Positions 34,430-48,787 of a stretch of 64,000 nucleotides of DNA are shown piece after piece. The notes below the pieces were generated by a model that was not told the DNA's origin, searched no databases, and saw only the letters and a program-made list of their open reading frames with translations. Positions within the stretch are counted from its first letter, which is position 1, and every line of letters starts with the position of its first letter. The DNA is taken from assembly GCF_036320965.1 (NCBI RefSeq), contig NC_092279.1:19831429-19895428 (forward strand), given 5' to 3'. The DNA comes from Panulirus ornatus. Lineage: Eukaryota; Arthropoda; Malacostraca; Decapoda; Palinuridae. Position numbers and translations under genes: made by a program.

Positions 34430-35514
34430 CTGTCTGTCGAACAAAACCCAAGACTTTCAGGATCTACTCCAGAAACCTCAAAAAAAATAATCAAATTATT
34501 AGCAATATCTATATATACCTTACAGTTCATAACTGGATAACTGGTACTTATTAGATTTCATAATTGTTTGCCTTTGGAACGAACGTGATTTAAGTAGTTC
34601 TTACTTCGTACATACCTACGGGTACTTGAGATAAGAATTTTGCTATTTGGCAGGTCTAGCGCGTAGCGCTCACAGTTAGAAGAAAAAAAATTCTAGATCA
34701 ACGTTTAATAATAAAGATTTGTGTGAGTTACATGTTATGAAACGCTATACGTGAGTTGGAGAAAATGAGTGTTTTGTGGACTGAAATGCCAGACAGACAC
34801 CCACGTGCGGGTGAAGCAGTAAAAATAGACTAAATAAATAAATAATCAAGGAAGCCACCCGCCCTCTAAGATAATTTGAAAAGAAAACGAATATCCCAAG
34901 TCATTCAAGCCACACATCGCCCACGAACCTTCACACTGGCAATAAAGAAAACGGGAACTCAAGCCAGAGAACACACACTCAACCATTTCTCTCCATAATT
35001 CATAAATCGCTATAACAGAAGATGAGACACATGAAGCAAAACCACACACGCGCTAATCCTGGATGACAAAGGGGCTGACGTATGACTACAACAACAACAA
35101 CAAAAACAAAAACTACGTACCAGATCACCAATAGACAGCTGGGAATCGGCTGATGAAGAATCTAACGAACTTCTCGAGAAAATGTAATCACTGAGCCATC
35201 ACCACCCCGCCCGCCCGCCCGCCCGCCCGCCCGCCCGCCCGCCGCCCCCACGGAGCACACCACCCCTCGCAAGATCTGCCACGGCGCCTTAATGAAATCC
35301 GTGGCCGCTGGGACTCACAAAACAGAATCAGACGTCTTAATTTTGGACGTGGGAAGGAAAAAAGCTAATGAAAATCTCCCACACACACAGAAAAAAGGGT
35401 TATTATACGAATAAGATGAAAAATCAACGCGCACCATCTGTGCTGGTAAGGACGCACGTGTGACTGGATTAGAATAATTAATGGCTAATCAGAAAACCCC
35501 CCAAAAATGGATCA
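34430..35514. other. No gene; (CCCG)n
   Basis: Unique sequence with a GC-rich (CCCG)n tetranucleotide tract at about 35208-35243, unusual in this AT-rich setting. Confidence 0.6.
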
Positions 35515-35745
35515 TTAAATGGCGGGAGGCGTTAATTAAATGGTGAGACTTGCATTCAATGGTCAGACTTGCATTAAATGGCGAGATGAATGAAATGGTG
35601 CGAATGGTAGTAAATGGTGAGACTTGCATTAAATGGTGTGACCAGCACTAAATGGCAGGACGTGCATTAAATGGTCAGATAGCTATTAAATGGTGCGACT
35701 AGCACTAAACGGTGAGACTTGCATTAAATGGCGATTACGCATTAA
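35515..35745. repeat. Degenerate ~19-bp minisatellite
   Basis: Recurrent TAAATGGTGAGACTTGCAT with variants (GGTGCGACTAGCAC, GGCAGGACGTGCAT), roughly 11-12 copies. Confidence 0.85.
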
Positions 35746-35749
35746 AGAA

Positions 35750-36508
35750 AGACAAAGCGTCATTGACGCGAAAGTCTCAGTACTCAGGCTGGGATGATCT
35801 GGGTAAAATGACGCATCGGGAACAAACCACTTGAAAAATTTCCAAATTTGCTGATAACAATACATGGTTAAGGATGCAAAAGAGAAAACACCTGCAGGGA
35901 CATCTAAACTGATCTAGACCAACAGTCACAGTAATGGCATATCAAGTCAGCACAAAATACTAGTGACTGTGAATTCGTTGACGGAATAACTCGATTAAAG
36001 ATATGTCTCTATCATCACAACACAGTGAAACGAAACTCAACGAATCAACTCAGTTATGAGCAATTCGCTAAGTCTGACATCATTTGTTACCTCCAGGTAA
36101 CTAATAACCATGTTATAAACAGTAAGCTAAGACTGCAATCATTTGTTATCTCCAAGGATCTTTGCCCTACTCCCTCACTCAACAATGTCTATTTCGTCCA
36201 TTTACTTCTCAGTAATCTATCCTCGCCAATTTTCAACTACGACCATATTCCCATTTTCAACTACTACCCCCAAATTCCTTCCCTTACCCTTAACCTCACC
36301 ACCACCTTAAACCCCTTATCAAACTAACCTTTTCCCCCCACCTCCTCACCTTCCATTCCCTTTCTGTCCCGCCTCGGCCCTCGCCCTGAGCCCCAGCCTT
36401 CCCTCTCTCTACCCACCCTATCAGCGAGTGGGCGTCCCGCTGCGTCCCGCTACATATGGCCGGCCATCTCCATAATGTGTGAATTAGATTAACGCTGGTG
36501 AGTGAGCG

Positions 36509-36542
<34 letters not shown>

Positions 36543-36812
36543 GAGTGGCGACTTCCAGCCCAGCCAAGACCTGCTGGTGTTCGAACCACGGGCCTAACTC
36601 ACCCTTATTTAGGTGAGTCACTTTCTTTGTTCGCCGTATTGGGCATAGGATCCGTCTTCTCTTTGCGAATCTACTTTTAGAATAAAAATGTCTGTCTGTG
36701 TGTATGTCACTCTATGTGGCTTAACCTCCACCTAAGCAGCTATACTTCACTCTTGTTTCCCCCCACTTTTACTTCGTAAGCAAAACGTCTTTACATGTTT
36801 TATTCATACCTA

Positions 36813-36816
<4 letters not shown>
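35750..36816. other. No gene; (GT)n
   Basis: Unique sequence. (GT)n at 36511-36540. No domain-bearing frame. Confidence 0.5.

Positions 36817-36897
<81 letters not shown>
36817..36897. repeat. (AT)n microsatellite
   Basis: About 80 bp of AT repeat. Confidence 0.95.
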
Positions 36898-36900
<3 letters not shown>

Positions 36901-37239
36901 GCAGAAGAATCATCAAGCACGTATGCATCAGTTCAACGATGACTGCCTCGTTTAAACACTTAAGAATTTGAAACGTGTGAAAGTATCAACGAAGATACGA
37001 AGCCACAATTCTTAGTCTCATGAACCGTGAGAGAGCGGGACCATCTATGGGGTCCATCTCCCGCGGCCGCCCGCCCCGAAGCCCCGCCTGCTGTGTGATG
37101 TATCGTCCATCACGAACGGTAATTGTCTCTTCTTCGCCGATTCCCTCTTCGTGGCAACCAGCCACCTCGGCACTGTTGTATTTCCAGTCGGCTATACTCC
37201 TACCGGAAATCTATTTCTTTTTCACTAGCTTGATTCCGG

Positions 37240-37501
37240 TGAGCACGACGGGAACGGCTCTTAAGAGCACGACGGTACGGCCCCCCATGAGCACGTCGAC
37301 GACGATACGTCACTAAGGGCACGATCAGCCTGGCCCGTGACTTGACCCTTATGAGGGGGTGAGGTCTGAACGCACCGTCGTGCTCAAGGGTTGCACCGTC
37401 GTGCTCAAGGGTCAAAAGGGCCCGACCATCATGCCATAGTGTCGTGTCGTCGTGCTCATGGGTCGTGCCATCAAGGGGTCGTATCGTCGTGCACCAAGGG
37501 A
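37240..37501. repeat. 21-bp element, inverted-array copy
   Basis: Minus-oriented units (GAGCACGACGGTACGGCCC type) at about 37240-37325. A core with GACTTGACCCTTATGAGG follows (about 37339-37356). Plus-oriented units (CACCGTCGTGCTCAAGGG) run from about 37372 to 37501. Both arms are short and degenerate. Confidence 0.8.
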
Positions 37502-37771
37502 TTAAACCACATTCTGGACTGTCGTCGAGGTCGTCCACATACTTCCCCCTGGGGTAATTGTACAGATGGTCGTTCCGGCAACGCTAACGAAGTGAACGGT
37601 GCGACTCCACACGATCTGCCAGACGTTGGACAACACTTACATGCCCCGTCTGTCCACACACACACACACACATACACACACACAGATGGCGGAGCATGAC
37701 CGAAAAATAAAATTTTCCCAGTTATGACTGTTTCTTTTTTATTAAGAAAGCCAAGCTGTTGGTGGTGGTGG

Positions 37772-37839
37772 AGGAGGAGGAAGGGGAGGAGAAGGAGGAG
37801 GAGGAGGAGGAGGAGGAGGAGGAGGAGGAGGAGGAGGAG
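37772..37839. repeat. (GGA)n microsatellite
   Basis: About 68 bp of GGA/GAG trinucleotide repeat. The Glu-rich frames over it are not genes. Confidence 0.93.
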
Positions 37840-37970
37840 GCGAGCCAGTCATCTTCAAACAAACCCAATCCCTCTCTTCAGGTCCCGAGCTCCTTTGGGA
37901 CGAAGATGACTATTTTCAGGGTCTGTGCACAGGGGGAAAAGATGAAATATCTGAGTTGCATCAACCCTAC

Positions 37971-37976
<6 letters not shown>

Positions 37977-38053
<77 letters not shown>
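37977..38053. repeat. (CT)n microsatellite
   Basis: About 77 bp of CT repeat. Confidence 0.95.
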
Positions 38054-38057
<4 letters not shown>

Positions 38058-38059
38058 AT

Positions 38060-38659
38060 CGGTAGTGGATGGATTGGATTCGGAGTCAAAGTCACTTGAG
38101 GCATCGAGAGTCCCAACCAAGTCCACCCATGATCAATAGCATGCCTGGCTCAGGCCATCGCACCAGTTACCTAAACGCCATTGCCACACAACGAACCTTT
38201 CATCCATAGATCAATTCTCCTATAGATTCTCTTGCCTAACCCTATATCTCCCTGTCTAAACCCAAAAACCCTCTTATCTAATCCTCATCTCAACCCACTT
38301 GGAATCCCTCTATTCACTGACGTAGGCTGGTACTCACGTGCCTTACCCTATTAACTCGTACCAGAGTCTATAGTCAAAATACCTTGACTCCACAACCCCC
38401 CCTCTTATCTAACCCCATACTATAAGTAGTTGAATACCTTAGATACCTAAGAGTCGTACCTTCGTTCGCATGAGGGTCGTACTATTCGTGCTCAAGGGGT
38501 TAAATCCTAACCCCAAGGCTCTTTAATACATCATGGTATGCCAGATCTTACCGAGTTGAAGGCCTGGTAGCGCGTGTTTGGGTGAGGACCGATGCTAGTC
38601 TATGCTTCACCTGACCCACGACAGGTACTTTTCATAACAGGAAGAAGAATCACGAGCAG
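38060..38659. other. No gene; degenerate 21-bp units
   Basis: Unique sequence. Two decayed plus-oriented units of the 21-bp family lie at about 38452-38500 (GAGTCGTACCTTCG and GTGCTCAAGGGG). Confidence 0.5.
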
Positions 38660-39225
38660 CAGAAATCACTCCAATAGATTCATCCCAGTTAACAAGACCT
38701 AAAGACAGAGATTCGCTCCAGTTACCAAGACCTAAATAAAGGAGATTCACTCCAGTTACCAAGACCTAAATAAAGGAGATTCACTCCAGTTACCAAGACC
38801 TAAATAAAGAAGATTCACTCCAGTTACCAAGACCTAAATAAAGGAGATTCACTCCAGTTACCAAGACCTAAATAAAGGAGATTCACTCCAGTTACCAAGA
38901 CCTAAATAAAGAAGATTCACTCCAGTTACCAAGACCTAAATAAAGAAGATTCACTCCAGTTACCAAGACCTAAATAAAGAAGATTCACTCCAGTTACCAA
39001 GACCTAAATAAAGGAGATTCACTCCAGTTACCAAGACCTAAATAAAGAAGATTCACTCCAGTTACCAAGACCTAAATAAAGGAGATTCACTCCAGTTACC
39101 AAGACCTACGTAAATGAAATTCACTCCAGTTAACAAGCTAAATAAACGAGATTCATTCCAGTTAACAAGACCTAAGTAAATGAAATTCACTTCAGTTAAC
39201 AAGGCCTAAATAACAAGATTCAGTC
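38660..39225. repeat. 34-bp minisatellite, ~16 copies
   Basis: The unit contains GATTCACTCCAGTTACCAAG and ACCTAAATAAAG(G/A)A. The central dozen copies are nearly identical with only a G/A alternation (AAAGGAGA or AAAGAAGA). Copies decay at both ends of the array. Confidence 0.95.
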
Positions 39226-39493
39226 CAGATCTTCTGGCAAATAAAGAAGAAAAAATCCAACCAATGGGTGACACCCTGCCAGCCCAGCAGTCCACAGTAC
39301 AACAGCCACGTCCATATGTCTGACACCCTACACGTGCGTGACGCAGGCGTCCGTTGTGCTTGGGAAGGTCGCTGCACGGGACGTGGGATGCTGTAAACCT
39401 CAACGTCCACAATAACCTATGTCATTCAACATTATCCTACGAAGGGAATAAAGAAAAGCACTCGAGAGACCCTATCGCAGGTAATACTATATA

Positions 39494-39690
39494 TACATAT
39501 ATGTACTGGAAAGGATCACAATTTTGCGCGTGATCAAGTATATTCCTATGAGTCCACGGGGAAAATGGAACACGATGAGTTCCCAAGTGCGCCTTCGTGT
39601 AATAATCACATCATCAGGGGAGACACAAGAGACAAATATAACAGTCAGTTGATATACAACGAAGAGACGTAGCTAGGGCGCCATTTGGGG
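39494..39690 (-). repeat. 'GACTCATAGGAATAT' dispersed repeat, longest copy
   Basis: Read on the minus strand it contains ATCAACTGACTGTTATATTT, CTCCCCTGATGATGTGATTA, GCGCACTTGGGAACTCATCG and CCCCGTGGACTCATAGGAAT. It then has a right end, TTGATCACGCGCAAAATTG and TGATCCTTTCC, not present in the 17.9- and 57.2-kb copies. It shows that the family extends beyond GGAATAT. Confidence 0.82.
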
Positions 39691-39693
39691 TGA

Positions 39694-39905
39694 GGGGAGA
39701 AAGAATACTTCCCACGTATTCCCTGCGTGTCGTAAAAGACGACTAAAAGGGAAGGGAGCGGAGAGCTGGAAATCCTCCCCTCGCGTTTATTATTTTCCAA
39801 GAGAAGGAACAGACAAGGGGGCCAAGTGAGGATATTCCCTCAAAGGCTCAGTTCTCTGTTCTTAACGCTACCTCACTAACGTGGGAAATGGCGAGTATGA
39901 AAAAA

Positions 39906-39908
<3 letters not shown>
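39694..39908 (+). mobile_element. SINE-like element, diverged, plus strand
   Basis: Starts GGGGAGAAAGAATACTTCCC and includes GTGTCGTAAAAGACGACTAA, CTGGAAATCCTCCCCTCGC, AACGCTACCTCACTAACG and TGGGAAATGGCGA. It then enters an A-rich tail and (AT)n. More diverged than the copies at 21, 28 and 30 kb. Confidence 0.85.

Positions 39909-39970
<62 letters not shown>
39909..39970. repeat. (AT)n microsatellite
   Basis: About 62 bp of AT repeat at the tail end of the SINE-like element. Confidence 0.94.
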
Positions 39971-39974
<4 letters not shown>

Positions 39975-40765
39975 GAATTCACAGATGGAACATGATCTAG
40001 GTCATTTAAGAGACCCACGAGTATTGATCACTTCCTCACAAAATAAATCAAATATGCATAAATACGTCCGAAACATTTTCAAAATGACCGGAAAGGCTAA
40101 TGAAATATTCAAACTGTTTCCAACCAATCAAAAATTTTACAACTGCAGGTGGATCACAGGAACAACAGAAGAAAAAAAATAGAAAAAAAACTGATCAATC
40201 TCATCAGACTTCGAGATTTTACATGTAATCAGAAGAGGGGAAAAAAAATAATATCCCCTTAATGATGCTGTTGATACGTCATTAACTGTTGTCGATAGAA
40301 ATAATAATTATGAACATGCGAGAGAAAAAAAAATATATATGATAGTTTTCCGATACTGTCTGTAGTCTCATTTCACCAGGTTGGAGACCCCCGAATACTC
40401 CGTGAAAGTTGACTTCTTCTACCAACACTCTTAGGAGAGGTGTACAAGTTAGTCAATGCTGACGCGATGAGCGGCAATCAAAAGCCAAAGAGATCGAACT
40501 TTCACCCCTCTTGGCCTTCGAAGGAGAACAATGCAAAGAAAGAAAAAAAAAGTTTGTTTGTTTGTTTAATTTTGCCGATGACTTAAAAGAGTTTACTAGG
40601 TGTTGGTAACCAGAAACGAACAGGGATAAGCTTGTGGCTGCCTAACCTCTCGATCTGGCGGGGTTGTGTCTACTGCACCAGCTTTAACTTTCAACCTTTC
40701 CCATCACATGTGCTGGGACTCAATAGGTGCGACGTGGGACGGGAGGGGAGATGGGGAGCTACACA
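39971..40765. other. No gene seen
   Basis: Unique, A-rich sequence. The 69-codon frame beginning at 39973 has no recognisable motif. Confidence 0.5.
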
Positions 40766-40771
40766 GCAGAA

Positions 40772-41113
<342 letters not shown>

Positions 41114-41136
41114 TTGCATCAGGTCTTCCCGCCACA

Positions 41137-41137
<1 letters not shown>

Positions 41138-41227
<90 letters not shown>
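41138..41227. repeat. (AT)n microsatellite
   Basis: About 90 bp of AT repeat with one TACAT interruption. Confidence 0.95.
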
Positions 41228-41233
<6 letters not shown>

Positions 41234-41460
41234 TCACCAGGCACGTGTCCCAATCTAATGACAGGAGTCTGGGCCCGGACGATCGTGGTTGAATATACCA
41301 TACGAATCACCCTGGCATACCATGAAATCTACCCCGGCTAACTAGAGAGGGACCTGAATGCGCTCCTCCCTAACTACACATTTACAGCCGTTTATTTCAC
41401 AGTTATAACTAGTTCGGGGGGGAAATTAACGGCTACCATTAAACGCAGCTAACTTCAAGG

Positions 41461-41462
<2 letters not shown>

Positions 41463-41501
<39 letters not shown>

Positions 41502-41860
41502 TTAGAACACACATTTTAGTAAGGAACTAATGTGGATCTTAACACCAGGGAGGCATGGAGCCATCACCAGAACTGGGCTTTACTGGAAAAGTAAATATTC
41601 TTCTGTTTGTTACCAAAGTGAGGGAAATGATTGGCGGGATTGCATTTTTTTAATCGCTGATACTGGATTTCTTTATCATTATCATTATTATTTCTATTAT
41701 TTTCTATTATCATTATTATTATCATTATTATTATCATTATCATCATTATCATTATCATTATTATTATCATTATTCTTATTATCATTATTATTACTATTAT
41801 CATCATCTTTAGTATCATTATAATCTTATTATAACTATCATTATCCTCATTATGGCAATT
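41463..41860. repeat. (CA)n and (ATT)n/(ATC)n tracts
   Basis: (CA)n at 41463-41498. After unique sequence, ATT/ATC trinucleotide repeat at about 41678-41860. Confidence 0.92.
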
Positions 41861-41864
41861 ATCA

Positions 41865-42423
41865 ATATAACTGATGATTCGATTAAGCCCATTACATCCT
41901 TACATTTGCGTCTTTTAGGCTTCTGAGTCTTCAAGTGTGTGTGTGTGTGTGTATGTGTGTGTGTGTGTGTGTGCGTGTAAAGGTATACAATCAGGGTCTG
42001 TGTAATGAATACGTTCCTTTACAATATCAAAAACTGCCAGGGTTAATACGAGAGCAGCTTTACCATCATTACAAAGTACAAAACTCGGCAATAAGGAGAG
42101 GCCGTACCAATGTTGACTCAGGGGCCAGGAAGCTGAGTTTCCCTGTATGGCTAGGATAAAAACACCTCACCCTCCTTTACCCACTACCTCATCAGTCCTA
42201 GCTTTCCCCTTCCCTCGCCTGCCCCCTCCTCCCCTACACTACACTTCTCGGTAAAACCGGACCATTATCCCTTCGGCTTTTAAATCTGATGCTCTTTTTA
42301 TTGTGTCGTAAGTCCTATTAACCGATCTGAACCACTCGGAAAAGGGGAAGGGGGAAAAAAAAAACTTTGTTGGACGAGGAATCCATACCAGCTAACTCTC
42401 GGCTGAAGAACCTCAGGAGATCG

Positions 42424-42476
<53 letters not shown>

Positions 42477-43534
42477 GATCTTATGAAAGTCTGCTCAAGT
42501 GGTGTTGAAAAAAAGAAAATCAGATTATTAAATTCACAAAAATATTTTCGAACCCTTGTCAACTCAAACTGCTGGGCATTGCCAGAATTCAGGGCCTCAT
42601 CACCAAACCCCAGCAGTGTGTAGTGCACAGCTCACTCAGCTGTTCACGGCACAGCGCCGCACGTAATGACATACCAAATGAAATGCCACTGGGAAAACAA
42701 CAGTGACAGACATCTATTGTTTACATGAGAAAGACAGACAGCAGGAGGCCTGATTGGCCCACAACTGGGTTGTCTGGTAAAAGTAAGAAACAAGAAGAAA
42801 AAAAAAACAAAAAAACAAGGAGTTTAACTTGACAAGAAAATATAATTCCGCTCAGCAGTTTTTCAAATCTATTACCTTACGATCGTGAATATACGAAATA
42901 TCATTTCAAACAGTATTCCAAGGCTGGGTGGGTGGGTGGAGGGGAAGGTGGCTTGGGCGTAACAGAGAGCTATCACCCACATCCCTCGGGGAAGCTTCAG
43001 ATATATGCAGATTTCAACATTACGTTTTCCCCTCGGGAGGACTCCGGCGAAGTTGTCGTCAAAGAGAAGGCGAAAGACACCTCCAGACTTTCCCGAAACA
43101 AACTCAACTCCTTGTTGTGAGTTCCGGGGTAGTGTGGGGTTGGTGGGGCGGTGGCGGGGAAGCGTGTAATGGTTCTTCAAGAGGAGATATACGGCGCCTT
43201 AATAGCATCCAGATGCGGCCAACTTAGCCTTAAATACTCTAACTTTGACGCAAACTTTGGAAATGAGTGAGAGAAGGAAGAAAAAAAGAGGAGGAAGAGT
43301 GTCCTCACTCGCTTCTGGAGGAGGGGAGCTTAAGAACAGAAATGGTAGATAGTCGGAGCCGGAGGGAATTTAGAATATGTGAGAACAATATTCCTAACCT
43401 CTCCTTGGCGAGTCGTGAGGTACGATGGTAATTGCCCTCGTAGGCACAGACTGTGTCCGGGTGTACGTACATACATACCGACCACGGACTCTGGGAGTAG
43501 CTGAAAACTACACCGCCAGCCATCGTGGTATCTT
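41865..43534. other. No gene; (GT)n and (CA)n
   Basis: Unique sequence with (GT)n at 41935-41976 and (CA)n at 42425-42473. Frames at 42872-43227 on both strands have no recognisable domain. Confidence 0.5.
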
Positions 43535-43705
43535 CCCCCCCTCCCCTTCCCCTCAATGGCCTGTGGTACGTGGTTCCCACCTCCCCTTAATGGTCTGTGG
43601 ACGTAGCTCCTCCCCTCCCCCTCAATGGCCTGTGGTACGTGGTTCCCACCTCCCCTTAATGGTCTGTGGACGTAGTTCCTCCCCTCCCTCAATGGTCTGT
43701 GTCAC
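43535..43705. repeat. ~60-bp tandem repeat, 2.5 copies
   Basis: Alternating CTCAATGGCCTGTGGTACGT and CTTAATGGTCTGTGGACGTA blocks separated by CCTCCCC. The composite period is about 62 bp. Confidence 0.85.
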
Positions 43706-43809
43706 GTGGTTGTACTGGCAATGATCTGCACGCAAAGAATTAAAGATCCAACGCTCATTTGCGACTGAACTCAAGACTCTGCGACGGGAAGGATGAAAAC
43801 CTACACTCG

Positions 43810-44035
43810 TAACACTGCGACTGCCTCGGTGGCGTTGTGTTTAGCGTTTGCTGATTAGGAAATCCACTGATCTGAGTTCGATCCCGGCGCGGGCAGGCGG
43901 CGCACAGCTCCAACCCAGCCGTTCATCCTTCCTCTGGTTGATAGACAACATGGGCACCAACTTCGGCACGAGTGAACTATCCCAGGCGGGACCACACGAC
44001 CTTAACTGACAGGCCGGTGACCCCAATTATCAATT
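43810..44035 (+). mobile_element. tRNA-derived SINE-like sequence
   Basis: It contains a B-box-like GAGTTCGATCCC (about 43876-43887) about 45 bp after a degenerate A-box-like region (GTGTTTAGCGTTTGCTG). It is followed by non-tRNA sequence (CCAGCCGTTCATCCTTCCTC). This order, tRNA-like head then a body, is typical of SINEs. The acceptor stem does not close, so it is not a tRNA gene. It is not the same family as the 240-bp element. Identification is tentative. Confidence 0.45.
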
Positions 44036-44039
44036 TAAC

Positions 44040-46615
44040 ATACAAATACGATACTGGCCATAGTAACGACACACAAAGAGAATGAAACGAAATGTAATAA
44101 AAGACAAGCAGCAGAGAATCAACGAATGGAGGGGGGGTTGGGGGGTTGGTAATAGGTTATGAGGCGAGGATTGGAGACAACGCTTTCAGTCTGACTGCCT
44201 CATTAAATATCATTAGCCCGCTGCTACACTGCATTTGTTTTTACAGAGCGTGGCCTAACCCACTGACACAGGTGTTAGTTCTCATCACGACTTAACACTT
44301 TGAAAAGAGAAAAAAAAATGTTTTCCTTTTTTTTTTTCATTCTAGTCATTATCCCTCTTCCCTTTCTTTCTATTCTATGCCCACTTTTTCTCCATCGTTT
44401 TCTTTCGTTACCCTCATTTATCCCTTATCTTCCTTCCATTATCTATTCCTCCTTACCCACTTTTTCCTCTCATTCCGTATACTTTCCCCATGTCAATCTT
44501 CCCTCTGTTTCTGATTCACCAACCTGTCCTTCCCCTTCCCTCACATATCCCCTTCTCCAAACATCCTCCTTTCTCGTCTTCCTTCGTTCAGTCACATTTT
44601 CTCATCCATTTTCACCCAATTATTCTCTCCCTTGCTCCTTAATCCACCCTGCCCTTTCTACTACCGGCAACCCTCCTCCCTAATACACCCCCCCCCCCCA
44701 TCCCCTCCCCGAGACAAACACTGGCCAATTCTTTCTCCAACAAAACGTGAACTGTTTCCGCGAACCACAGATTATATGTCTAAATATAATTCTCTGCTGT
44801 GAGCAGCGTTTGTCAAGGGTGAAATTCCACTGGCTGTGGCTTCCAGTGCACGATTTTTCTCCTTTTAGATGTATATAGAATTTTGAATGTTCTCTTATTT
44901 TCTACGGATTACATTGTACGCTCTTATTCCAGTGATGGTATGTGCGCCATGTTGTCTGAGTTTACAGCGGAAAAGTTGTCGATGAATTCATGTAAGATGA
45001 TGTAATCATTTCTAATCCCAAATGAAAGGGGCTTATTCGACGACCCTGAACGGAACCAAAGGTCTATTGGTATTTGAATTCCTTTAACACAGCCAAACTG
45101 GTATAACAAATCCAAAGCCTAACGTAACTCTACCATATGAACCTATATCGCTAACCAATACTATAAAAGAAAATAACTTAGCCAAATCCATGTTCCTTGA
45201 CTAACCCAACACACTCATCTGAATACAAAACGACACATCAAGGCTTATCTAAGTCTAACCTAATCAAGCGAACACATACAGTGAGTGTGGGAAAGGAATT
45301 ACATGCAATCCGTAGAAAATCAGAGAACATTTATAATTTCTTCCAGTGACACAACCCATTATTTATTCTTAAGGGAATGATGACCCGTGAAGCGCTCTGA
45401 ATTGCATGCAACGAAAGGCTTCGTGGAAATCAACATGGTTGGTCGGCACTCTTGCTTTTTTTTTTTTTCCATTCTGGAAAAAAGTCAGCAACGCACATGT
45501 GCGCACTTCTGATCACAGAATCATGCGTCTGATGAGAATAACAAGAATGATACTATAAAGTGAAAGAAGACAATGAAATCTGCAATACTCATTTACCTCT
45601 CTTAAGACCTGAATGTCATATTGGAAAAAAAAATTATCCTTCGGCTTCAGTTACTAGAGATGCCTCTTGGAATATAGATAGATTAACGGACGGAACCTTC
45701 TTGAAAAAAAACTGTGGGTCCAGCGCTTGAGAAAGTAAACTGTTGGGTATGGCAACATTAGGCATCCACAGTTTACGTCACTAGACCTGCGACAGTGTCA
45801 TCTCGTTGTTGTATCGGTCTTAAGAGCCAGTGCTAAGCTAAATGTATCACTTTCGGAGGGTCAGTAACCGAGTTCAATTGATCACCATAACACTGGGTAG
45901 TTGAATGATCCACCTAACAACAATTCAACATTAACTCAATACTGTATTTGCTGCTAACTTCGCCTCATCCTTCAATACAAAACTGAATTTTACGTTCAAC
46001 AATCCATGCCACTCGTGTGATTGGAAACTATATATATTTTGTTATTACAGTATGTCAACGCAGGCTCTTCTCTTGCCTATGCAATTTCACAGCATATCCG
46101 TGGTGTCTCGTTCCCACGTGATGGGTGGTTCTATACCAATGCTTATCAGTACCGACGGATATAACTGTCTGAGCCATCTGTACTCCAAGCCAAACAATCA
46201 CTACTTCTAAAACTGCCAAGCACACGCCACCCTGGCTTCTATTTACGGTAAGACTGTGGTCGCTGCCATTGTACAGGCTTTGCAGCCAATTACTTCTTGT
46301 CTATATACACCTACGAACAGCACGTACACAGTTGTTGCTTCGCTATCACGAAACCAAGAGAAGTGTACATCATAGTTACAAAATCCATTACCGTGTACAT
46401 TAATGCCTTACGTACCAAAAGCTGACAATCAGTACAAAACTGTTCGACCATCACCACTGCTGGCAGCGCGTACACCAATCGCTGCAGCTGGCAAACTAAG
46501 TGTCGCTGTGTGTGGCATTCCTAATCATCAGTGTCACTGGAAGTGGCAGCCAATCACTGCCGCAATATACGTTACCTATTCATGTCAATGAATCTCGCAA
46601 CCCAATCATTTGACT
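44040..46615. other. Large stretch without a recognised gene
   Basis: About 2.5 kb without minisatellites or recognisable coding sequence. A pyrimidine-rich stretch lies at about 44325-44700 and a C-run near 44688-44699. This is one of the least repetitive parts of the window. Confidence 0.5.
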
Positions 46616-46619
46616 GGCC

Positions 46620-48342
<1,723 letters not shown>

Positions 48343-48413
<71 letters not shown>
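48343..48413. repeat. (AT)n microsatellite
   Basis: About 71 bp of AT repeat. Confidence 0.95.
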
Positions 48414-48416
<3 letters not shown>

Positions 48417-48419
48417 TCC

Positions 48420-48754
48420 ATAAGAGAACATATCGAATACGAATATCAATTATTACGCTACCCTCTACACATCTACCAAACTGGTAGGGAATTCAATGGT
48501 AATCAAAGACTACAAAGGACCTGTCTCGTTTTTACTACCAGTTTCAATGGCCTCATTATTAGCACCACAAGTATTCATAGCGCAATTATGAGTAGCAAGT
48601 ATCGATGGCCATTTTTAGCAGCATTAATACAAATATCACTCTTATGTGTCCCACTAGTATTCAGTGTCGACTAAAACTGCCATTTATCTTTCAGTCTTAT
48701 TATATTACACTAAACAACAACCTCATCACTTAAAATACCATCCTAAAATTCTAC

Positions 48755-48787
<33 letters not shown>

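Noticed and set aside
38660..39225. CRISPR-like regular direct repeats (34-bp period)
   Set aside because: The whole unit repeats with no unique spacers, there are no cas genes, and the DNA is eukaryotic. It is a minisatellite.
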